Shown in pieces: positions 58,104 through 64,000 of a stretch of DNA of 64,000 nt (its first letter is position 1; every line of letters starts with the position of its first letter). Source of the stretch: Gordonia terrae. Lineage in GTDB: Bacteria > Actinomycetota > Actinomycetes > Mycobacteriales > Mycobacteriaceae. The notes below the pieces were generated by a model, which saw only the letters and a list, made by a program, of their open reading frames with translations, made no database searches and was not told where the DNA came from. Location of the stretch: the NCBI RefSeq assembly GCF_001698225.1, contig NZ_CP016594.1, forward strand, positions 3,658,001 through 3,722,000, read 5' to 3'. The position numbers and the translations under genes are program-made.

Positions 58104-59948
58104 ATGCCTGCTCTGAGGTCACGCACCACCACCGTCGGCCGCGAAGCCGCCGGCGCCCGCTCCCTGTGGCGCGCCACCGGGATGACCGACGACGATTTCG
58201 GCAAGCCGATCGTGGCGATCGCCAACTCCTACACCCAGTTCGTGCCGGGTCACGTGCATCTGAAGAACGTCGGCGACATCGTGGCCGACGCGGTGCGAGC
58301 CGCCGGAGGCGTGCCGCGCGAATTCCACACCATCGCCGTCGACGACGGCATCGCGATGGGTCACGGCGGCATGCTCTACTCGCTGCCCAGTCGCGAGATC
58401 ATCGCCGACTCCGTCGAATACATGGTCAACGCCCATACCGCGGACGCACTGGTGTGTATCTCGAACTGCGACAAGATCACTCCGGGCATGCTCAATGCCG
58501 CGATGCGCCTGAACATCCCGACGGTGTTCGTCTCCGGCGGACCGATGGAGGCCGGGAAGGCCGTCGTCGTCGGCGATGTCGCACACCCGTCGTCGGATCT
58601 GATCACCACCATCTCCGCGTCGGCCAACAGCGAGGTCGACGATGCGGGCCTGAGTGAGGTCGAGGCGGCTGCGTGCCCCACCTGCGGTTCGTGTTCGGGC
58701 ATGTTCACCGCCAACTCGATGAACTGCCTCACCGAAGCGCTCGGGCTCGCCCTGCCCGGCAACGGTTCGACCCTGGCCACCCACGAAGCGCGCCGCGCCC
58801 TGTTCACCAGGGCCGGCGAGGTCGTCGTCGACGCGGCGACCCGCTGGTACCGCGACGACGACGCGTCGGTGCTCCCGCGGAACATCGCCACGCCGACCGC
58901 ATTCCGCAACGCGATGGCCCTCGACGTCGCGATGGGGGGCTCGACCAACACCGTTCTGCACATCCTCGCCGCGGCGCAGGAGGGCGAGGTCGCCGATTTC
59001 GACCTCACGGTCATCGACGAGATCAGCCGCAATGTGCCGTGCCTGTCGAAGGTCTCCCCCAACTCCGACTATCACATGGAGGACGTCCACCGGGCGGGCG
59101 GAATCCCGGCCATCCTCGGCGAACTGCGCCGCGCCGGTCTGCTCGACGACACCACGTCGACCGTCCACAGCGCCACCATGGCCCAGGCCCTCGACGACTG
59201 GGACATCCGCGGCGGCAAGGCCATCGACGAGGCCGTCGAACTGTTCCACGCCGCACCCGGCGGTGTTCGCACCACCACCCCGTTCTCGACCGCGAACCGG
59301 TGGAGTTCGCTCGACACCGACGCCGCGGGCGGCTGCATCCGCGACCTGGAGCACGCGTACACCGTCGAGGGCGGTCTGTGCGTGCTCCGCGGAAACCTCG
59401 CCCCGGACGGGGCGGTCCTGAAGACCGCGGGCATCGACGAGGATCTGTGGCACTTCGAGGGCCCGGCCCGCGTCGTCGAGAGCCAGGAGGACGCCGTCCA
59501 GGTCATCCTGTCCAAGACCATTCAGGCCGGCGAGGTCCTCGTGGTCCGGTACGAGGGTCCCGCAGGCGGGCCCGGCATGCAGGAAATGCTCCACCCGACC
59601 GCCTTCATGAAGGGCACCGGGATGGGCAAGAAGTGCGCCCTCATCACCGACGGCCGGTTCTCCGGTGGATCGTCGGGTCTGTCCGTCGGTCACATGTCTC
59701 CCGAAGCCGCGTCGGGTGGTGCCATCGGACTCGTCGAGGACGGCGACCCGATCCTCATCGATGTCAAGACCCGCCGACTCGAGGTCCTCGTCGACGACGA
59801 CGTGCTCGCCGAGCGCCGCGCCAAGATGGAGGCCTCCGAGCGTCCCTGGCAGCCGAAGGACCGTGAGCGCACGGTCACGACTGCGCTGCGCGCCTACGCC
59901 AAGCTGGCGACGTCGGCGGACCGCGGCGCGGTGCGTCAGGTCGACTGA
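58104..59948 (+). CDS. ilvD: Dihydroxy-acid dehydratase
   Basis: IlvD dehydrates dihydroxy acids to the oxo acids of valine and isoleucine. The 614-residue protein has the iron-sulfur ligands in [12 protein letters not shown] and [20 protein letters not shown], the catalytic region [20 protein letters not shown], and [15 protein letters not shown]. The length and the CPTCGSC motif fit the [2Fe-2S]/[4Fe-4S] DHAD family. The ATG at 58104 follows CGAGGAA. It stands alone, separate from ilvBNC by about 2.3 kb, and is followed by a perfect bidirectional terminator. Confidence 0.97.
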   Translation: MPALRSRTTTVGREAAGARSLWRATGMTDDDFGKPIVAIANSYTQFVPGHVHLKNVGDIVADAVRAAGGVPREFHTIAVDDGIAMGHGGMLYSLPSREIIADSVEYMVNAHTADALVCISNCDKITPGMLNAAMRLNIPTVFVSGGPMEAGKAVVVGDVAHPSSDLITTISASANSEVDDAGLSEVEAAACPTCGSCSGMFTANSMNCLTEALGLALPGNGSTLATHEARRALFTRAGEVVVDAATRWYRDDDASVLPRNIATPTAFRNAMALDVAMGGSTNTVLHILAAAQEGEVADFDLTVIDEISRNVPCLSKVSPNSDYHMEDVHRAGGIPAILGELRRAGLLDDTTSTVHSATMAQALDDWDIRGGKAIDEAVELFHAAPGGVRTTTPFSTANRWSSLDTDAAGGCIRDLEHAYTVEGGLCVLRGNLAPDGAVLKTAGIDEDLWHFEGPARVVESQEDAVQVILSKTIQAGEVLVVRYEGPAGGPGMQEMLHPTAFMKGTGMGKKCALITDGRFSGGSSGLSVGHMSPEAASGGAIGLVEDGDPILIDVKTRRLEVLVDDDVLAERRAKMEASERPWQPKDRERTVTTALRAYAKLATSADRGAVRQVD

Positions 59949-59964
59949 CCGCCACTCGAAACCC

Positions 59965-60009
59965 AGAGTGCGGGGTACGTATCGGATTCCGATACGTACC
60001 CCGCACTCT
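59965..60009. terminator. Bidirectional terminator between ilvD and the DoxX gene
   Basis: A perfect 21-bp stem (59965-59985 with 59989-60009) encloses a three-base loop. It lies between two convergent stops, 17 bases after ilvD and 7 bases before the DoxX stop. Confidence 0.88.
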
Positions 60010-60015
60010 TGTGTG

Positions 60016-61251
60016 TCAGACGAGTGGGTTGCTGCCGTTCGCGAGGATCCAGACCGCGACGGCAGCGGCCGCGCCGACGATGAGCCACAAGAACGAGCCG
60101 ACAAACGGCCGTCGCGCCCATCCGCGGGGGTAGTCGAGCGAGTACAACCCCGGGCCGGTGAGGATGACGACCGCCGCGGCCACCGCCAGGAACAGTTCGA
60201 ACTCGACCCCGCCGGCGGCAGCGAAGAACGTGAACCCGCCTGCCATCGACATCTTGAAGGCCGCCGCGACGAGCATCGTGCCCAGGATCGCCGACGCCCC
60301 GATCGGCGTCAGCAGGCCCAGGATCACCATCAGACCGCCGATCGTCTCCGACAGGGCGCCGACGATCGCGAGGACCTGCGCGTAGTCGGCGCTGAACCCG
60401 GCGTCGACGAGCATGGACTCGAATCCGCTGAGGCGCGGACCGTTCCACAGTCCGAACAGCTTCTGCAGCCCGTGCGCGCCGACGAGGCCGCCGAGCGCGA
60501 TGCGCAGTACCAGCAGACCCAGATCGATCGTGCCGCGGCGCGACTTCGCGAGCGCGTCCTCGAGATCGTCGTCGGCCGGACTGTCACGACGGACGACGGT
60601 GTCGTCGTCGGTTCGTCGCCGGCCGAACCGGCGGCGGCCCCGCGGCTCGTCGTCGAGCACCTCGGTGTCCGTCGACTCGCCGCGGGCCCGGGCGCGGGAC
60701 ACGACATCGTCGTCGTCCTCGAGGAAGTCGTAGCGCGCGGTACCGACCGGCGGCAGCGCCGGCTCCGGCGTGGTGACCGCGTCGTCGGTGGGGCCGTCGA
60801 TGGGCTGCGCGCGGGCGGGACCGGGATGCTTCGCGAACTGGACGGTCTCGAAATCGTCGTCCGCCGGACCTGCCGCCCCGGCCGCCGGTGGGGCGGGGGG
60901 CGCGGTCTGCGCGGCGGGTCGGGGTGGCTCGGCGATGGGCCGCGACGTCGTCGGAGTACCCGCGGCGGCGGGACGCGTCTCCACGTCGCCGGGATCGAGG
61001 TCGTCGAGGTCGTCCACCCGGGAGTAGGGGGCCGGCGACCGCCGGGCGTGCCGGTTGTAGAAGTCGTCACGGTCGGTCACTGCGGGCGGTGTCGGCGGGC
61101 CGGGCTCGGGCCGCGCGGCCGCCGGTCCGGGTCCGACACCGGGCACTCCACTCCCGGTACCCGGGACCGGGATCTGTCCGGTCGGTTCGTCGTAGGGACT
61201 CGTCGCCGGTGTGTCGCGCTCGCTGGTGCCCGACGTGTCGCGTTCGCTCAC
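60016..61251 (-). CDS. DoxX-family membrane protein with long disordered N-terminus
   Basis: A 411-residue protein. Residues 1-about 265 are hydrophilic, rich in Pro, Asp, Glu, Arg and Thr, with many dipeptide repeats (SERDTSGTSERDT, PPAPPAAGAAGP) and a basic RRRFGRRR patch near 220. Residues about 270-411 form a four-helix DoxX domain (GLLVLRIALGGLVGAHGLQK, GGLMVILGLLTPIGASAILG). In mycobacteria Rv3005c (recalled) is a DoxX protein in a superoxide-detoxifying membrane complex; the N-terminal extension there is much shorter. The GTG at 61251 is used; an ATG further out at 61317 has no support. It is divergent from the LppZ-like gene. Confidence 0.82.
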   Translation of the reverse strand: MSERDTSGTSERDTPATSPYDEPTGQIPVPGTGSGVPGVGPGPAAARPEPGPPTPPAVTDRDDFYNRHARRSPAPYSRVDDLDDLDPGDVETRPAAAGTPTTSRPIAEPPRPAAQTAPPAPPAAGAAGPADDDFETVQFAKHPGPARAQPIDGPTDDAVTTPEPALPPVGTARYDFLEDDDDVVSRARARGESTDTEVLDDEPRGRRRFGRRRTDDDTVVRRDSPADDDLEDALAKSRRGTIDLGLLVLRIALGGLVGAHGLQKLFGLWNGPRLSGFESMLVDAGFSADYAQVLAIVGALSETIGGLMVILGLLTPIGASAILGTMLVAAAFKMSMAGGFTFFAAAGGVEFELFLAVAAAVVILTGPGLYSLDYPRGWARRPFVGSFLWLIVGAAAAVAVWILANGSNPLV

Positions 61252-61345
61252 ACGCCCGACTCTAGAGGCTCGCACTCCGCCGTCACCGCACCCCGGCGGG
61301 GTGAGTCGGGGCACCACGCTCGGGCACCACGGCCCGGGGCACCAC

Positions 61346-61351
61346 TACTGT
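61346..61351 (+). promoter_or_regulatory. -10 hexamer TACTGT for leaderless lppZ-like gene
   Basis: TACTGT is followed by seven bases and then the ATG at 61359, which supports that start rather than the GTG at 61350. Confidence 0.4.
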
Positions 61352-61358
61352 GGACGCC

Positions 61359-62555
61359 ATGTGGAAGGGGCGCCCGACGGGCACGCGCGGTGATGCCGGC
61401 CGGACGAGTTCACCCGCCTCGGCGGATCGACGGATACGGGTTCGGTGGCGCACCCTGCTGACGGTGCTGACCGCGGTGGTCGTCCTGGTCGGTGGCTGTG
61501 CGGATTTCACCGCACAGGACAACCAGCGCGAGGCGGGCGCGTTCAGCCCCAACAACCGGCCGAGCGGTCAGCCCGAGCCGACTCCGCCGCCGGAGACCCC
61601 CCGCGAGACGCAGCCGCCACCGACCGGTCCGTGCGTCGACCCCGACCCCGCGGTCATCGCCACCTGCCTCGCATCGACGGGCGGTGTGATGCCCGGTGAC
61701 GAGCAGGGCGAGGTCACCGTCGTCGCCGAACGCACGACCGGGAAGATCATCACCACCAAGCGCTACGGTCCCGCCCGCACCCTGGGCGAGACGCCCGTCG
61801 ATGCATCCGGGGACGGCGGTCTGATCGATTTCGCCTTCTCCCCCACCTACTCCCAGGACCGGCTGATCTACGCCTACATCACGACCCCGGCGGACAATCG
61901 CATCGTCCGTCTGGCGCCGGGTGACGTGCCCAAACCGATCCTGACCGGTATCCCCAGGGGAGCCACCGGGAACATGGGCGCGATGTACTTCCGGTCACCG
62001 ACCGAACTCGTGGTCGCCACCGGCAACGCCGGGAATCCCGCGGCCGCCGACGATCCGTCCTCACTCGCCGGCAAGGTGCTGCTGGTCACGTCGTTCACCT
62101 CGGGGGCGAGCCCGCGGCCGGCGATCCTCGCCTCCGGCTTCGGGTCCACGGTGTCGCTGTGCCCCAACGCTTCCACCGGAACCGTCTACGTCGCCGACCA
62201 GACAGCCACCGAAGACCGCGTGCAGGTGCTCGAGGAAGGCGGACCCAAGGTGTTGTGGACATGGCCCGACCGGCCGCAGATCGCCGGCTGCGGTGTCGCG
62301 GCCGGCAGCATCTTCGTCTCGACGACGCGCACCCAGCGCATCGAGGCCATCAACGAGCCCACCCGGGAGGAGCCGACGATCACCGCGCCGGCCGTCGTGC
62401 TGGAACGCCGCTACGGCGCGCTCGGCCGGATGGCCGCGCTACCCAACGGGTTGCTACAGGTGGCGACCGTCAACAAGGAGGTGGGTTCACCGAAGCCCAC
62501 CGACGATCGCGTGTTCCGCTTCCTGCCGTCCGGCGGTGGCAACGACCGGACGTGA
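61359..62555 (+). CDS. LppZ-like lipoprotein, PQQ-dependent sugar dehydrogenase-like fold
   Basis: A 398-residue secreted lipoprotein. A basic start and hydrophobic helix (TLLTVLTAVVVLVGGC) end in the lipobox VGGC near residue 47. A Pro-rich linker follows, then a six-bladed propeller typical of the GSDH/YliI group (GGLIDFAFSPTYSQDRLIYA, GNMGAMYFRSPTELVVATGN, SPKPTDDRVFRFLPSGGG). The positional homologue is Rv3006/lppZ (recalled). Catalytic residues of true glucose dehydrogenases are not evident. It is divergent from the DoxX gene and followed by a repeat-rich region. Confidence 0.82.
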   Translation: MWKGRPTGTRGDAGRTSSPASADRRIRVRWRTLLTVLTAVVVLVGGCADFTAQDNQREAGAFSPNNRPSGQPEPTPPPETPRETQPPPTGPCVDPDPAVIATCLASTGGVMPGDEQGEVTVVAERTTGKIITTKRYGPARTLGETPVDASGDGGLIDFAFSPTYSQDRLIYAYITTPADNRIVRLAPGDVPKPILTGIPRGATGNMGAMYFRSPTELVVATGNAGNPAAADDPSSLAGKVLLVTSFTSGASPRPAILASGFGSTVSLCPNASTGTVYVADQTATEDRVQVLEEGGPKVLWTWPDRPQIAGCGVAAGSIFVSTTRTQRIEAINEPTREEPTITAPAVVLERRYGALGRMAALPNGLLQVATVNKEVGSPKPTDDRVFRFLPSGGGNDRT

Positions 62556-62583
62556 TAGTGCTCCTGTCTTGGGAGCGACCTTG

Positions 62584-62687
62584 TGCTCCCTGATCCGAAA
62601 GAACCACAGAACCTCAGGTCCCAGTCACTTGCTCCCTAGTCCGAAAGAACCCCAAAACCGCAGGTCCCAGCCCCTTGCTCCCTGAGG
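62584..62687. repeat. 46-base tandem repeat array (two and a third copies)
   Basis: TGCTCCCT starts at 62584, 62630 and 62676, an exact 46-base period. The first two units share CCGAAAGAACC and CAGGTCCCAG blocks at matching offsets. The third start leads into the dispersed element at 62677. Confidence 0.8.
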
Positions 62688-62791
62688 TGCGAGGAGCGCA
62701 AGCGACGAGCCTCGAAGGGTCTTGGCGAGGCGAATTGCGAAGACCCTTCGTGACGTGCCCTCCGCAAGCTCCGGGCACTCCTCAGGGAGCA
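62676..62791. repeat. Dispersed intergenic repeat, copy B, within a nested inverted repeat
   Basis: The element at 62677-62721 matches the one at 23599-23636 except for an insertion of a few bases in the GAGCG core. The outer arms TGCTCCCTGAGG (62676-62687) and CCTCAGGGAGCA (62780-62791) are perfectly complementary, as are the inner arms CGAAGGGTCTT and AAGACCCTTCG (62713-62723, 62740-62750). A long cruciform or terminator is possible between lppZ-like and gatB, which converge. Confidence 0.75.
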
Positions 62792-62809
62792 CAGGGGGGC
62801 CTGTCGTCG

Positions 62810-64000
62810 TCAGGAACAGGCCGCGATGACCAGTTCCTTCACGCGCGCCGGGTCTGCCTGTCCGCGAGTGGCTTTCATGACGTCGCCGACGATCTTGCCG
62901 GCGGCCTGGACTTTTCCGCCGCGGATCTTCTCGGCGATGTCGGGGTTCGCGGCGAGTGCGTCGTCGACGGCCTTCTGGAGAGCCGAGTCGTCGCGCACCA
63001 CTTCGAGACCGCGATCGGCGACGATCTGCGCGGGCTCACCCTCGCCGTCGAGGACGGCGGTCGCGACCTGTTGCGCGAGTTTGGTGGTGAGCTTGCCCTC
63101 GTCGACCAGCCCGATGATCTCGGCGACCTGCGCGGGTGTGATGGTCAGGTCGGCGAGTTCGACCCCGCGTGAGTTCGCCTGCTGCGCAAGGAAGGACACC
63201 CACCAGCCGCGCGCCGCCTCGGGTGCCGCCCCGGCGTCGACGGTGGCGATGATCAGATCGACCGCGCCGACGTTGACGAGGTCACGCATCACCTCGTCGG
63301 AGACTCCCCACTCCCCCTGGATGCGGGCCCGCCGCAGCCACGGCAATTCCGGCAGGGTTGCCCGGAGTTCCTCGATCCACGCCGAATCCGGCTGCACGGG
63401 CGGAAGATCGGGCTCCGGGAAGTAGCGGTAGTCCTCGGCGGTCTCCTTGCGGCGGCCGGCCGAGGTGGTGCCGTCGGTCTCGTGGAAGTGCCGCGTCTCC
63501 TGGACGATCTCGCCCCCGGCCTGGAGGATGGCCGCCTGGCGGCGCATCTCGTAGCGGACGGCCACCTCGACGCTCTTGAGCGAGTTGACGTTCTTGGTCT
63601 CGGTGCGCGTGCCGAACTCGGTGGCGTCCTTCGTCTTCAGCGACAGGTTGACGTCGCACCGCATCGACCCCTGGTCCATGCGCACATCGGAGACGTCGAG
63701 CGACTTGAGCAGGTCACGCAGTGCCGACACGTAGGCCCTGGCGACCTCGGGCGCACGTTCCCCGGCACCTTCGATGGGCCGCGTCACGATCTCGACGAGC
63801 GGCACGCCGGCGCGGTTGTAGTCGAGCAGCGAATGACTCGCACCGTGGATCCGGCCGGTGGCGCCGCCGATGTGGAGCGACTTGCCGGTGTCCTCCTCCA
63901 TGTGGGCACGCTCGATCTCGACGCGCCAGGTGGTGCCGTCGGTGAGCAGGACATCGAGGTAACCGTCGTAGGACGTGGGCTCGTCGTACTGCGAGATCTG
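62810..64000 (-). CDS. gatB: Aspartyl/glutamyl-tRNA amidotransferase subunit B, truncated by window edge
   Basis: The C-terminal 396 residues of GatB, which positions misacylated Glu-tRNA-Gln or Asp-tRNA-Asn for amidation in the GatCAB complex. YDGYLDVLL and [19 protein letters not shown] are in the cradle domain (HMEED), followed by [18 protein letters not shown] and [12 protein letters not shown]. The C-terminal tail domain contains [12 protein letters not shown] and [10 protein letters not shown]. The frame is open to base 64000, so the N-terminus is outside. tRNA-Gln and gltX in this window are functional partners. Confidence 0.95.
   Translation of the reverse strand, partial: QISQYDEPTSYDGYLDVLLTDGTTWRVEIERAHMEEDTGKSLHIGGATGRIHGASHSLLDYNRAGVPLVEIVTRPIEGAGERAPEVARAYVSALRDLLKSLDVSDVRMDQGSMRCDVNLSLKTKDATEFGTRTETKNVNSLKSVEVAVRYEMRRQAAILQAGGEIVQETRHFHETDGTTSAGRRKETAEDYRYFPEPDLPPVQPDSAWIEELRATLPELPWLRRARIQGEWGVSDEVMRDLVNVGAVDLIIATVDAGAAPEAARGWWVSFLAQQANSRGVELADLTITPAQVAEIIGLVDEGKLTTKLAQQVATAVLDGEGEPAQIVADRGLEVVRDDSALQKAVDDALAANPDIAEKIRGGKVQAAGKIVGDVMKATRGQADPARVKELVIAACS

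Noticed and set aside
58119..60104. 661-residue minus-strand ORF opposite ilvD
   Set aside because: The plus strand encodes a full, motif-complete dihydroxy-acid dehydratase. The antisense frame is Arg/Gly/Asp/Val-rich low-information sequence typical of high-GC shadow frames.
62584..62687. CRISPR array
   Set aside because: Only two to three degenerate units, no constant repeat/spacer pattern and no cas genes nearby.

Overview
The window reads as a chromosomal segment of a high-GC mycolic-acid actinobacterium, most likely Gordonia or a close relative in Mycobacteriales. The main evidence is long gene-order agreement, recalled from memory, with two Mycobacterium tuberculosis segments (Rv2412-Rv2427c and Rv2973c-Rv3009c). 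Supporting evidence is a histone-like HupB with a long Lys/Ala tail, a methylglucose-lipopolysaccharide pair (GpgP, OctT), a polyphosphate kinase plus MutT1 pair and an F420-pathway FbiD/CofC. No phage, insertion sequence, CRISPR array or rRNA operon was seen.

Left part (1-13.6 kb): a truncated sulfotransferase-like gene at the edge, rpsT, then on the minus strand holA, comEC and comEA (with an amino-acid permease on the plus strand between holA and comEC), degV, octT, gpgP, rsfS, nadD, a VWA/MoxR chaperone pair and proA. Several neighbours overlap by 1-4 bases, as in translationally coupled operons.

First accessory block (13.7-18.2 kb): a CsoR/CstR-family repressor faces an MMPL transporter gene across two near-palindromic operators. 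Behind the transporter lie a DUF302 protein and a thioredoxin-fold protein resembling the mycothiol-dependent nitroreductase, but with only one active-site cysteine. The repressor lacks the copper-ligand histidine and has the cysteine spacing of persulfide sensors. A secreted or membrane-anchored HNH nuclease follows.

Middle part (18.3-44.2 kb): recG, a DAK2/FakA-like kinase, rpmB, an enoyl-CoA hydratase, ung, a gamma carbonic anhydrase, thiL, a stand-alone Lrp-type sensor domain, a DUF3515 protein, gpsA, cofC/fbiD, ppk, mutT1, hupB, leuDC with the divergent IclR regulator, an F420/FMN-type oxidase, tRNA-Glu and tRNA-Gln, gltX, an alpha/beta hydrolase and FAH pair, an MFS transporter, leuB and serA.

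Second accessory block (44.5-51.8 kb): a secreted trypsin-like protease, then a LacI-type repressor divergent from a tightly packed catabolic operon. The operon encodes an asparaginase, an HpPgdA-type polysaccharide-deacetylase-fold (possible cyclic imidase) protein, an MFS permease, two SDR dehydrogenases and a small CGGC protein. Perfect CAAACGTTTG operators lie in the divergent gap.

Right part (52-64 kb): the branched-chain amino acid operon ilvB-ilvN-ilvC preceded by a leader peptide ([15 protein letters not shown]) and an attenuator, a PH-domain protein, mgtE, ilvD, a DoxX protein, an LppZ-like lipoprotein, a repeat-rich gap, and gatB running off the end. Many genes start 6-7 bases after a TANNNT-like hexamer and so look leaderless.
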